Shown here piece after piece: positions 44,001-51,838 of a DNA stretch of 64,000 nucleotides. The notes beneath the pieces were generated by a model. The model had not been told where the DNA came from and did not search any database. It worked only from the letters and a program-made list of their open reading frames with translations. Origin of the DNA: CBDAPI01 sp965248635 (lineage in GTDB: Bacteria; Acidobacteriota; UBA6911; RPQK01; CBDAPI01); NCBI GenBank assembly GCA_965248635.1, contig OZ252114.1:1922001-1986000 (forward strand), written 5' to 3'. Positions within the stretch are counted from its first letter, which is position 1. Each line of letters starts with the position of its first letter. The translations under genes and the position numbers were made by a program.

Positions 44001-44729
44001 CAGTGGTCTGGCATGGCGGATCGAATACCAGAAGGCCTCCACCGTCTGGCCCGAGAGCGTCCTCCCGGACAAGTCGACAATCGTCCCGGAGATCATCAAA
44101 GGGATCTCCTGCCCCCGGGACTCGAAGAGTCTCGCCAGGGCATAGACGGCAGCTTTGCAGTTGAGCGTATCGAAAACGGTCTCAATCAGGATCAGATCGA
44201 CGCCCCCGTCCATCAGTCCGCGGGCAGCTTCCCGATAGGCTCTTGCCAGGTCGTCAAAGCTCGCCTCTCGTGAGCCGGGATCGCTCACGTCAGGAGACAT
44301 CGAGGCGGTCCGGCTGGTGGGGCCCAGAACTCCCGCCACGAAGCGAGGCGACTCGGGAGTTCTAGCGCTCTGCTGCCGGGCTGCCTGGTGGCCCAGGCGT
44401 GCCCCGGCTACATTTAGCTCATAGGCCAGTTCGTCGAACCGATACTCTTGCTGGGAAGGAGCCGTCGAGTTGAAGGTGTTGGTTTCAATGATGTCCGCTC
44501 CAGCCTCCAGGTAGGCCTGGTGGATGCCCAGCACGATCTCAGGCTGAGTTAGATTGAGAACGTCGTTGTTGCCCTTCAGATCAAGAGGGTGATCCTTGAA
44601 ACGCTGTCCCCGAAACGCCTCCTCGTCCAGGCGCTGATCTTGAATCATGGTGCCCGAGGCGCCGTCCAGGAGGAGGATCCTTTCCCGGAGCGCCTTCGTC
44701 AGCAGCTCGGTCTGCTTATTCAGAGGCAT
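41046..44729 (-). CDS. metH: Cobalamin-dependent methionine synthase MetH
   Basis: About 1,227 residues, all four modules present. Homocysteine module: 'DGASGTMIQDQ' and zinc ligands in 'GLNCALGP' and 'GGCCGTTPEHI'. Pterin module: 'NIGERCNITGSARF'. B12 module: 'DVHDIGKSIVG', with the cobalt-ligand His at about 761. Reactivation module: 'RPAPGYPACPDHSEK'. It transfers methyl from methyl-THF through B12 to homocysteine. It overlaps the end of metF by 14 bases, in an ArsR/MT-metF-metH operon. ATG 44729 preferred over an upstream TTG. Confidence 0.97.
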   Translation of the reverse strand: MPLNKQTELLTKALRERILLLDGASGTMIQDQRLDEEAFRGQRFKDHPLDLKGNNDVLNLTQPEIVLGIHQAYLEAGADIIETNTFNSTAPSQQEYRFDELAYELNVAGARLGHQAARQQSARTPESPRFVAGVLGPTSRTASMSPDVSDPGSREASFDDLARAYREAARGLMDGGVDLILIETVFDTLNCKAAVYALARLFESRGQEIPLMISGTIVDLSGRTLSGQTVEAFWYSIRHARPLIVGLNCALGPGQLRPYLSELARVADTAVGCHPNAGLPNDLGEYDETPQQMSLHLGEWAESGLVNLVGGCCGTTPEHIHAFKEAILPFSPREIPSRKPQMCLSGLEPLRVEEGSGRFLNIGERCNITGSARFKRLVLEEDFEAALQVARDQVDEGAQILDVNLDHAMIDSAATMTRFLNLLVSEPEISRIPVMIDSSKWSVIRAGLKCVQGKCVVNSISLKEGEEAFLEQAREIRRFGAAAVVMAFDEKGQADTADRKFEICKRAYRILTRQAGFPPEDIIFDPNIFAVATGIEEHNEYALAFFEAARRLRAELPHIHISGGLSNVSFSFRGNNSIREAMHSVFLYHAIQAGMDMGIVNAGQIGIYEDIPPQLRERIEDVYFHRTPDATENLLEEAGRFRGETARKKADLSWRETTVDERLKHALVNGITQFIEADTEEARQNFPRPLDVIEGPLMAGMQIVGDLFGSGKMFLPQVVKSARVMKKAVVWLEPFMESEKQGTASRSKGRIVMATVKGDVHDIGKSIVGVVLQCNSYEVIDLGVMVPGDKILSTALEVDAQAIGLSGLITPSLEEMGVVAEEMSRRGFDLPLLIGGATTSKVHTALKIAPQYRGPTVHVPDASRVIGFVQGLFDTDKREALLRDIEGDYQRLREKRRARPPRILSLQEARKNRLTLDSSGRYPLPPGQTDQITFSDYDLEELAQGIDWRPFFQAWELVGRFPDLLHDPKVGKAARQLYDDALRLLDRMIRERWIRARATLGFWPAASSGDSIRIYADGDRREALLDFHMLRQQVKYHGGQSNLCLSDFLASSESGIPDYLGGFVVTTGIGVKDKSRQFEAQQDDYNSIMLKALSDRLAEAFAERLHERVRKEFWAYASDEKLTNQELIGEKYCGIRPAPGYPACPDHSEKAKLFELLNAEQEIGVRLTENFAMDPAASVCGFYFSHPESRYFGVGKIGRDQVRDYARRKGVSPTRIESWLRSNLAYN

Positions 44730-45612
44730 TGCGGCCTTTCGGAGTGGCGTCTTCGGGCTCAAAGAGATGGCTCAGGAGCGTGCAGATGGACACGGTCGGT
44801 TCGGCCCGGTTCAAAGTGTAGAAATGAAACTCTTTGACGCCTTCAATGGCCAGGGAGCGGCACAACTCCAGAGCAATCAGGCCCCCCCGGACTGCCTGCT
44901 CACGGGGAGACAATTCGATCCGAAAGAGTCTGTCCAGCCAGGCGGGCACCGAGGTTCCACACTTCTCGGCAAACTTGCGAGCTCCCCGGTAGTTGCGGAT
45001 GGGTAGAATCCCAAGCACGATGGGAGAGTCAATGCCGGCCGCGATGGCTCGATCACGAAAGCCCAGGAATAGGTCCGCGTCAAAAAAGAACTGCGTGATC
45101 GCGCGCGTAGCTCCCGCATCAAGCTTGCGTTTCAGGTTTTCCAGGTCGGCAGAGGCGCTGACGGCCTCGGGGTGAGTCTCTGGGAAAGCGGCCACACTGA
45201 TTTCAAAATCCGCCAGCTCCCGCAACCCGCCAACCAGATCTGAAGCGTAGGCATAGCCTCCCGGAGCGGGGCGGTAGACGCCTTCTTTGCTGCGAGGGTC
45301 CCCTCTCAGGGCCACGATGTGACGAATCCCCGCCTCCCAGTAGCCTCTGGCGATGCTGTTGATTTCATCCCGTCTGGCGTCCACACAGGTCAGATGGGCT
45401 GCCGCGTTAAATCCCTCCTCCTCGCGAAGGCGAGTCACTGTCCGGCGGGTGCCCTTTCGGGTGCTGCCACTGGCCCCATAGGTCACGGAGGCAAAATCAG
45501 GATCAAGCTGTCTAAGTCTTCGTGCCGAGTCAAACAGGACATCCTCCTGCTCCGGTCCCCGGGGTGGGAAGAACTCGAAGGAAAAACGAAGTCGGTCAGG
45601 AGAGTCTGGCAT
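44716..45612 (-). CDS. metF: Methylenetetrahydrofolate reductase MetF
   Basis: 298 residues of FAD-dependent TIM barrel: 'FSFEFFPPRGPEQEDVL' (catalytic Glu in FEFFPP), 'FASVTYGASGSTR', 'HIVALRGDPR' and 'AITQFFFDADLFLGF'. It makes the 5-methyl-THF used by MetH. The ATG lies ten bases after the stop of the regulator gene and its end overlaps metH, so the three genes form one transcript. Confidence 0.96.
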   Translation of the reverse strand: MPDSPDRLRFSFEFFPPRGPEQEDVLFDSARRLRQLDPDFASVTYGASGSTRKGTRRTVTRLREEEGFNAAAHLTCVDARRDEINSIARGYWEAGIRHIVALRGDPRSKEGVYRPAPGGYAYASDLVGGLRELADFEISVAAFPETHPEAVSASADLENLKRKLDAGATRAITQFFFDADLFLGFRDRAIAAGIDSPIVLGILPIRNYRGARKFAEKCGTSVPAWLDRLFRIELSPREQAVRGGLIALELCRSLAIEGVKEFHFYTLNRAEPTVSICTLLSHLFEPEDATPKGRNASE

Positions 45613-45622
45613 GTGGCGCGTC

Positions 45623-46570
45623 TCAGTCCGAATCGAGCTCTGATTCGGGCTTCCGGGCCGTCCACACTCCAACGGTGAGGGCTCCGCCGGCAAGTGACAG
45701 GTGTTTTCCGGGTTTCAGGTGGGCATCAGCCAACCAGTCTTGCAGGGTCGCGGGCTTGAAGCCCAGCCACCGATGGGCATGCTCCTCCCTCAATTCATCC
45801 AGATGATGCTCTTCAAAGTCGATGATGAACAGGCGGCCTCCCGGGGCCATGAGCCGGCTCGCCTCGGCGACCACCTGTTCGGGCGCTTCGGCAAAATGGA
45901 GCACCTGATGAATCGTAACCGCGTCGAAGCTCCGGCCCGGCAGCGGAATCTGGTACATGTTGCATCGCCTGAGTGCACAGTTACGGATCCCCGTTCGCGC
46001 CAGGTTGGCTCTTGCCACCTGCAGCATCTCGGAAGAGGAATCAATCCCCGTCAATTGAGAGACTCTGGTCGCGAGAAGCTCCAGCACTCGCCCTGTGCCC
46101 GTGCCGATGTCGAGCAGGCGCTGCACCTTTCGGGTCAAGACCAGATCAAGCAGTACCCGCTCTACCTCTCGTTCATCCACATGGAGAGACCGTACCTGAT
46201 CCCAGCGCTTCGCATTTCTGCCAAAATATTGTGCCGCCTTTTCGGTTCGCCTCTGGAACACCTGCTGCAGACGTTCTCCATCGAGTGCGAAAATGGGGTC
46301 GTCCATGGGCATGGAGCCGATCAGGATTCTGGCCAACTCGGCCGAGGAACCCTGGTCGGCCAGACGAAAATAGACCCAGCTTCCCTCCCGCTGGCGATCG
46401 AGCAGCCCTGCCTGATGGAGCAATTTGAGATGGCGTGAGATGCGGGGTTGACTCTGTCCTAGGATCTGGGTCAGCTCCGAGACCGTCAAATCAGAATCGG
46501 AACAGAGGGCGAGAAGACGGAGCCGAGTCGGCTCCGCAGCAGCCTTCAGAGCGGTCACGAGATCAGGCAT
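45623..46570 (-). CDS. ArsR-type regulator fused to SAM-dependent methyltransferase
   Basis: About 315 residues. An ArsR winged helix (about 5-85, 'EPTRLRLLALC', recognition helix 'QSQPRISRHLKLLHQAGLLDRQREGSWVYFRL') is joined to a class I methyltransferase domain ('RLLDIGTGTGRVLELLA' SAM loop near 152, 'FDAVTIHQVLHFA' motif IV). No ArsR metal-site cysteines are evident. Being first in an operon with metF and metH, it probably senses SAM or S-adenosylhomocysteine and controls the methionine cycle; this is inference from context. The ATG lies seven bases from a perfect -10 box, so the message is probably leaderless. Confidence 0.92.
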   Translation of the reverse strand: MPDLVTALKAAAEPTRLRLLALCSDSDLTVSELTQILGQSQPRISRHLKLLHQAGLLDRQREGSWVYFRLADQGSSAELARILIGSMPMDDPIFALDGERLQQVFQRRTEKAAQYFGRNAKRWDQVRSLHVDEREVERVLLDLVLTRKVQRLLDIGTGTGRVLELLATRVSQLTGIDSSSEMLQVARANLARTGIRNCALRRCNMYQIPLPGRSFDAVTIHQVLHFAEAPEQVVAEASRLMAPGGRLFIIDFEEHHLDELREEHAHRWLGFKPATLQDWLADAHLKPGKHLSLAGGALTVGVWTARKPESELDSD

Positions 46571-46576
46571 TGTAGA

Positions 46577-46606
46577 ATTATAGATATAAGGATAGATTGA
46601 TGTCAA
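46577..46606 (-). promoter_or_regulatory. Strong sigma-70 promoter of ArsR/MT-metF-metH, with probable operator
   Basis: On the minus strand TTGACA (46601-46606) and TATAAT (46577-46582) are both perfect and 18 bases apart. The start codon begins six bases after the -10 box, so transcription would start at or next to the ATG. The spacer is AT-rich with two copies of ATCTAT a dozen bases apart, a plausible operator for the ArsR domain encoded directly downstream. Confidence 0.75.
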
Positions 46607-46640
46607 GAGAAGGAACGGGATAGCCGGGAGGCGGGACAGG

Positions 46641-46743
46641 CCCCACAACATCAAGAGAGTGGGAGGAGCCTTGGGGCGGCGCGACGTTTAAATTCCCGAG
46701 CGCAGCCCCAAGGCTCCTCCCACTCTCGGTCTCCACCACCAGA
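46641..46743. repeat. Hairpin repeat, constant-loop family, copy 3
   Basis: The stem 46655-46682 pairs with 46700-46727 (28 pairs, one mismatch). The loop is the 16-base core in reverse (GACGTTTAAATTCCCG, 46683-46698). The outer flank at 46723-46743 repeats that of copy 2 exactly. It lies between dsbD and the regulator promoter. Confidence 0.8.
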
Positions 46744-46789
46744 GGCGGGAGGCGGGAGACGGGAGGCGCGTTCACGGAACTCGGACTGA

Positions 46790-48796
46790 TTACTCCTTGA
46801 GCGCCAGGACTGGGGAAGTTGCCAGACCTTGCTCGAGGAAAGCGACGAACTCCTCTTCGTTGCGAGTGAGCCCGGGGAAGGTGGCAATGATTTCGTCGGC
46901 CGGAGTCAGGAGGGCGTAGAGGGGCAGGGCAATGGTCTGGAAGCGGTTCTGTTCCATCTGGAGATTGGCTTCGTGCTCGGGCTTGCCTCCATCCGTGTAG
47001 AGGCGTAGCAGGACGTACCTCTGGAAAAGCTCCCTGACTGCGGGACGCACGAAAATGTTGGCCTCCATCCAGCGGCAGTTCGTGCAGGTGTAGCCGGTGA
47101 AGTCAGCGAAAACTGGCTTTCCGGTTTTCCGAGCGAGCTGGAGTGCCTCTTCATAGTCGGTCAGCCAGTGTTCCCGCTCAGTTTCACCCGATCCGTTGAC
47201 GGAGACTGTGTTGCCCAGGGCCCACTGGTCCACGCCGTAGTCCCGCGGTGGTAGAAAGGCGTCGAGCTCGCCCAGGGAGGCACCAAAAAGTCCCCTGAGC
47301 AGATAGAACGACACAGAAAGAAAGAAGACGGCACTCAAAACTCGTCCTGCTCCGACACGTTGAGTTGGTTCCTCATGGGGAAACGAGAAGTGGCCCAGCA
47401 GATAAAGCGTCAGGACCAGAGCCACGGCCAGCCATACGGTAATAAAAACCGGCCGGGTGATGAGCTCCCATTGAAAAACAAGATCAACGTTGCTGATGAA
47501 CTTCATCGCCGCGGCCAATTCCAGGAAGCCCATGGTCACCTTCAGGGAGTTCATCCAGGAGCCGGCTGTGGGAAGTGACTTCAGCAGGGAGGGGAAAAGA
47601 GCCAGAAAGAAAAAGGGTGCCGCAAAAACGGTTGCAAAGGCGCCTACGCCCAGCAGGGCCCACAGCCAGTCCCCCCGGGTGGCGGCTACCATGACCGTAC
47701 CCACAAACGGCACGGTACAGGTAAAGGAGGTCAGGGAGAAGGCCAGGGCCATCAGCAGGATCCCAGTCGCGCCCCCGGCGGCAGAAGATTTCTTGTCGAC
47801 CGCGGTGAGCCAGCCCGAAGGCAGGCGGAGTTCAATGGCCCCGAAAAGACTTAGGGCGAAGATGACGAACAACGCGGCTATCGCGATGTTGACGCTCGGG
47901 CTGGCAGCGACCCGATTGATTCCACCGGCCCCAAACATTCGGGTCAGAGCGAACCCCAGAACGGTGAAGGTCAAAATGATTCCCAGGGAGTAGAGAGCAG
48001 CGTCAGAGAGCGCCTGCCTCCGGCTCACCTCCCTGCTCGTAAAGTAGGAGACAGTGATCGGAATCATGGGGAAGACGCAGGGTGTGAGCAGGGCAAGACC
48101 TCCTCCGGCCATCGCGAAGAGGATGTAGGCCAGCGTCGTGGTGGGCGCACCTGCGGGCTTCGCGGGCGGCGGTTGCACTCTCGGCGGGGGCGAACTCTGA
48201 GTTTCCCCCTGCGCTGCAATGAGAGGGCGTGCCGTTGGTTCTTTCACTGCCGCCTGATTGAGAGCCCGCCTCAGTTCGGAGGACAGAGTGGCGGGCGTTC
48301 CCGAAACCACCAGCAGAGTGCTGATCTCCACGTTCTGCGGCGCCAGGCAGAGGCGATCATTACAGGCCATGAAGCGGACCTTCAAAACCACCTCGTGTTC
48401 GCCGGCACTCGCAGCCGGAACTACACCGATGGGAACCTCAAAATCTACCATCCCGTCGAAATACTGCGTCTCGATGCCGAAGTTCTCATCGTAGTCAAGT
48501 TTGGGCGGCGGCTGCCGGACTTCAGCGGCCGCCTCGAAAAACGGGTGTTCCTTGAGCTGAATCGTGGTGGGTTGCGGAGCAGCCACAACATCCTCGGGAT
48601 AGGGAGTCATGGAGTAGAGGTGCCAGGTCGGGGCCATGGTGGCCCGCAGCGTCAGAACGAGTTCACTCCCAGGGGCGAAATCCTGCTCGTGGGGCAGAAT
48701 CTGAAAGCGAACCTCATTCTTTCCCCACAGCGGACACAGGAGCGTTCCCAGGACCAGAATGGTTACGGTCCAATGTCCCAGAATCCCTCGTCTCAC
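46790..48796 (-). CDS. dsbD: Thiol:disulfide interchange protein DsbD
   Basis: 668 residues. Signal peptide, then a periplasmic alpha domain (about 25-165) with the Cys pair in 'MACNDRLCLAP', a Pro-rich linker, eight membrane helices with redox Cys in 'LTPCVFPMIPITV' and 'FTCTVPFVG', and a C-terminal thioredoxin domain with CTNC (about 570) in 'GYTCTNCRWME'. It moves electrons from cytoplasmic thioredoxin to periplasmic thiol proteins. All three Cys pairs are present. Confidence 0.95.
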   Translation of the reverse strand: MRRGILGHWTVTILVLGTLLCPLWGKNEVRFQILPHEQDFAPGSELVLTLRATMAPTWHLYSMTPYPEDVVAAPQPTTIQLKEHPFFEAAAEVRQPPPKLDYDENFGIETQYFDGMVDFEVPIGVVPAASAGEHEVVLKVRFMACNDRLCLAPQNVEISTLLVVSGTPATLSSELRRALNQAAVKEPTARPLIAAQGETQSSPPPRVQPPPAKPAGAPTTTLAYILFAMAGGGLALLTPCVFPMIPITVSYFTSREVSRRQALSDAALYSLGIILTFTVLGFALTRMFGAGGINRVAASPSVNIAIAALFVIFALSLFGAIELRLPSGWLTAVDKKSSAAGGATGILLMALAFSLTSFTCTVPFVGTVMVAATRGDWLWALLGVGAFATVFAAPFFFLALFPSLLKSLPTAGSWMNSLKVTMGFLELAAAMKFISNVDLVFQWELITRPVFITVWLAVALVLTLYLLGHFSFPHEEPTQRVGAGRVLSAVFFLSVSFYLLRGLFGASLGELDAFLPPRDYGVDQWALGNTVSVNGSGETEREHWLTDYEEALQLARKTGKPVFADFTGYTCTNCRWMEANIFVRPAVRELFQRYVLLRLYTDGGKPEHEANLQMEQNRFQTIALPLYALLTPADEIIATFPGLTRNEEEFVAFLEQGLATSPVLALKE

Positions 48797-48876
48797 AATT
48801 CCTCCCTGTTTCGACTATACCTTACAAGACGGATGATACGGCCCCAGCGTTCCAGTAGTGAAGCCGTCGAGATGTC

Positions 48877-48937
48877 CAGAACCCGAGCGGCAGCGAGGGC
48901 TGAGTGGTAGCCGCGGCCCTGGTCAGAGGTTCTGGTG
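48877..48937. repeat. 92-base repeat family, copy 3
   Basis: AGAACCCGAGCGGCAGCGAG, GGCTGAGTGGTAGCCGCGGCC and GGTTCTG match the middle of the unit at 23.99-24.05 kb. Its right end runs into the last codons of pyrC, so the element supplies part of that gene's 3' end. Confidence 0.6.
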
Positions 48938-50203
48938 AACGATCTTTCCAGACACGATCGTCATGACGGGACATCCTCGCAGTTTCCATCCGTCGAAGGG
49001 GCTGTTCCGGCTTTTTGACTGGAAGCTTGCAACATCGACGGTCACTTGCCGATTGGAGTCGATCACAGTCACGTCGGCCACGCTGCCTTTTTTCAGGGTC
49101 CCTTTGCCCAGCCTGAGGATACGGCTCGGATTCACACTGAACAGTTCCACCAGGCGGGAGACCGAGATAATCTCCTTTTTGATCAGGAACTCCCAGGCCA
49201 GCGAAATGGCACATTCCATTCCGATGATTCCGTTCGCCGCCTCGCTGAAGGTGATGTCTTTTTCCAGCTCCGTGTGAGGAGCATGATCGGTGGCAATGCA
49301 GTCGATCGACCCATCCCGGAGCCCTTCCAGCATAGCTTCCACATCACCGGGCTCGCGCAGCGGTGGGTTCATTTTGTAGTTCGTGTCGTAGAATTCAATG
49401 CTCTCATCTCTGAGGATGAAGTGGTGGGGGGTCACCTCGCAGGTGACTCGAATCTCACGCTTCCTGGCCTGCCGAATCCAGTCCAGAGACTCCGCAGTGG
49501 AGAGGTGTGCGATGTGTGCGTGTCCACCCGTGACCCGGGCCAGTATCACGTCCCGAACCACATCCAGTTCTTCTGCAGTTCGGCTCATCCCGGGGAGGCC
49601 AAGCCGTGTTGCGGTCGGTCCTTCGTTCATGCAGCCGCCGGCTGCCAGGGCCGGATTCTCGCAGTGATCCACCACCGGAATGTCGAAGATTCGAGAATAC
49701 TCGAGGGCGCGGCGCATGAGCTGGGGGTTCTCGACCGGGCTGCCGTCGTCGCTGATGGCCACGGCCCCGGCCTCCACCATCTCCCCGATCTCGGCCAGTT
49801 CTTTGCCGAGGGACCCCTTGCTGATCGCCCCGCAGGGATGAATATTGGTCAAATTGACCTGTCGGGACTTTTCGATGATATAGCTGGTAATCGAGGCATT
49901 GTCATTGACCGGCTGGGTGTTGGGCATGCACATGATGGTGGTAAACCCGCCGGCTGCTGCAGCCTTTGATCCTGACTCAATTGTCTCTTTGTCCTCGCGT
50001 CCGGGCTCCCGAAGGTGAACATGCATGTCAATGAACCCGGGAGCCACGACCCGATTTCTGACGTCAACGACCTCCCATTCGGGGCGCGGTTCGATGCGCC
50101 CGAGATCCGCAATCGATCCATCTTTGATCAAGAGATCGAGTTCAACCTGGTCGAGGTCCTGGCTGGGATCCACCACCGTCCCGCCTTTGAGCAAAAGAGT
50201 CAT
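48923..50203 (-). CDS. pyrC: Dihydroorotase PyrC (class I)
   Basis: 426 residues of amidohydrolase. Metal ligands in 'GFIDMHVHLREPG', His in 'VVDHCENP' and 'HIAHLSTAES', and the catalytic Asp in 'CIATDHAPH'. It cyclises carbamoyl-aspartate to dihydroorotate. The start overlaps the pyrB stop by four bases (ATGA), typical of pyrBC pairs that form a complex. The last codons lie within a dispersed repeat. Confidence 0.96.
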   Translation of the reverse strand: MTLLLKGGTVVDPSQDLDQVELDLLIKDGSIADLGRIEPRPEWEVVDVRNRVVAPGFIDMHVHLREPGREDKETIESGSKAAAAGGFTTIMCMPNTQPVNDNASITSYIIEKSRQVNLTNIHPCGAISKGSLGKELAEIGEMVEAGAVAISDDGSPVENPQLMRRALEYSRIFDIPVVDHCENPALAAGGCMNEGPTATRLGLPGMSRTAEELDVVRDVILARVTGGHAHIAHLSTAESLDWIRQARKREIRVTCEVTPHHFILRDESIEFYDTNYKMNPPLREPGDVEAMLEGLRDGSIDCIATDHAPHTELEKDITFSEAANGIIGMECAISLAWEFLIKKEIISVSRLVELFSVNPSRILRLGKGTLKKGSVADVTVIDSNRQVTVDVASFQSKSRNSPFDGWKLRGCPVMTIVSGKIVHQNL

Positions 50204-51141
50204 GATTCCGCTGTTTCCTCTGGCCCGCCCAGAATCAGATAGAGCAGGGCCATTCTGAGCGCTACCCCGTTCGAGACCTGGTCGAGAATGACCGAATAGG
50301 GTCCGTCTGCCAGCTGTGGATCGATTTCGATTCCCCGGTTGATGGGTCCAGGATGCATGATGATCGCCTCGTCCCGGGCCCCATTCATCTTCGCTGCATC
50401 GAGGCCGTAGAGGCGGAAATACTCCCGTATGGAAGGGAAGAACACCTCCTTCTGGCGTTCAAACTGAGTGCGCAACATCATCACCACGTCGGCGTCCCTG
50501 AGGGCTTCGGCCAGGTCATAGGTCACTTCGACGCCGTACTCCTCAAATCCCATCGGAATCAAGGTGGGGGGACCACAAACCCGAACCTGTGCACCCATCT
50601 TGGTCAGCAGCAGGACATTTGAACGAGCCACTCGACTGTGGGAAATGTCTCCCACGATAGCTGCAGTCAGCCCCTCCAGGGACTCTTTGTGGTCGAGGAT
50701 GGTCATCGCATCCAGGAGGGCCTGGGAAGGATGTTCGTGAGTGCCGTCTCCGCCGTTGATGATGTGGGTCTCGGTACAGTAGCGACTCAGATAGGCTGGC
50801 GCCCCGGCCTGCGGATGCCGAACGACGAGAACGTCGGGTCGCATGGCGTGCAGGGTCAGCCCGGTATCCTTCAGGCTCTCTCCCTTGCTGAGGCTGCTAG
50901 TCGAAGGACTGAAGTTGATGGCGTCAGCACTCAGGCGCTTGGCGGCGATCTCAAAGGAAGAACGTGTCCGTGTGGATGGCTCAAAAAAGGCATTGATGAC
51001 GGTGCGCCCCCTGAGGGTCGGAACCTTCTTGATCTTGCGCTCCGAGATTTCACGGAAACTGACAGCAGTGTGGAGGATCTCTTCGATCGTTTCCCTCTCC
51101 AGATCCTGAATTCCGAGCAGATGCTGGGATTTCAACGCCAT
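50200..51141 (-). CDS. pyrB: Aspartate carbamoyltransferase catalytic chain PyrB
   Basis: 313 residues: the carbamoyl-phosphate loop 'FFEPSTRTRSSFE', 'GDGTHEHPSQALLDAMTI' and 'HPGPINRGIEI'. First committed step of pyrimidine synthesis. No pyrI regulatory gene is nearby, which fits a PyrB-PyrC type enzyme. ATG 51141 preferred over an in-frame start seven codons earlier. It follows pyrR by 30 bases. Confidence 0.97.
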   Translation of the reverse strand: MALKSQHLLGIQDLERETIEEILHTAVSFREISERKIKKVPTLRGRTVINAFFEPSTRTRSSFEIAAKRLSADAINFSPSTSSLSKGESLKDTGLTLHAMRPDVLVVRHPQAGAPAYLSRYCTETHIINGGDGTHEHPSQALLDAMTILDHKESLEGLTAAIVGDISHSRVARSNVLLLTKMGAQVRVCGPPTLIPMGFEEYGVEVTYDLAEALRDADVVMMLRTQFERQKEVFFPSIREYFRLYGLDAAKMNGARDEAIIMHPGPINRGIEIDPQLADGPYSVILDQVSNGVALRMALLYLILGGPEETAES

Positions 51142-51171
51142 GACCACCCGCGGAGTCGCCAAAGTGGGTAC

Positions 51172-51741
51172 TTAGCCATCTCTGTCCTCTTGCTGCATCA
51201 GTTCGAGGGTGCTCAAGTAGACGGCCTGCTCGTTGTCAACGGGGGGCAGCCGGACTTCAACCATTTCGTTCTCTTCCGTCTCGATGGACGCTCCAACGTA
51301 GTCTGCCTGAATGGGGAGCTCGCGGTGCCCGCGGTCCACCAGGACCACCAGCTCGACCTTGTCGGGACGACCGTAATCCAGAACGCTCTCCAGAGCGGCT
51401 CGAATGGTACGGCCGGTGTAGAGGACATCGTCCACCAGCAGGATCTTTTTCCGATCGATCGGAAAGGGCAGCTGAGACCCGTGAACAACGGGCTGCGTGG
51501 CGACCAGAGAGAAATCATCTCGATAAAAGGTGATATCCAGACTTCCACACTCGATCCTCTTTCCGACTTGAGCTGCAATCTTTTCCTGGAGGAGTTCAGC
51601 CAGAGGGACTCCGCGCCGGCGGATTCCCACGATCAAGGTGTCTTCCAGCTGCGGATGATCCTGCAGAATCCTCGCGGCGATTTTTGAGAGAGCAACGTCC
51701 ATCTCCCGTTCCGTCATGACCCGCCGGAGATACTTTTTCAC
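51172..51741 (-). CDS. pyrR: Pyrimidine operon regulator / uracil phosphoribosyltransferase PyrR
   Basis: About 189 residues of PRTase fold, with the PRPP loop 'ILLVDDVLYTGRTIRAAL' and 'LVDRGHRELPIQADYVG', both typical of PyrR. In Gram-positives PyrR binds pyr mRNA with UMP and causes attenuation. GTG 51741 is chosen because GGAGTGGCAG precedes it; the frame is open to a TTG at 51753. The leader from the likely -10 box is only about 25 bases, too short for a classical attenuator. Confidence 0.92.
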   Translation of the reverse strand: MKKYLRRVMTEREMDVALSKIAARILQDHPQLEDTLIVGIRRRGVPLAELLQEKIAAQVGKRIECGSLDITFYRDDFSLVATQPVVHGSQLPFPIDRKKILLVDDVLYTGRTIRAALESVLDYGRPDKVELVVLVDRGHRELPIQADYVGASIETEENEMVEVRLPPVDNEQAVYLSTLELMQQEDRDG

Positions 51742-51768
51742 CTGCCACTCCAATCGAAAATCTGAGGG

Positions 51769-51774
51769 ATTCTA
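51769..51774 (-). promoter_or_regulatory. Putative extended -10 box of pyrRBC
   Basis: TGTGGTAGAAT on the minus strand matches the block in front of ffh (GGTGGTAGAAT). No good -35 box is visible. It lies 27 bases from the PyrR GTG. Confidence 0.4.
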
Positions 51775-51838
51775 CCACAGCCGCTTTTCCGCGATCCACG
51801 CTCCCTGTCCCTCTCGGATGCTGTGCTATCCTTGCCTC

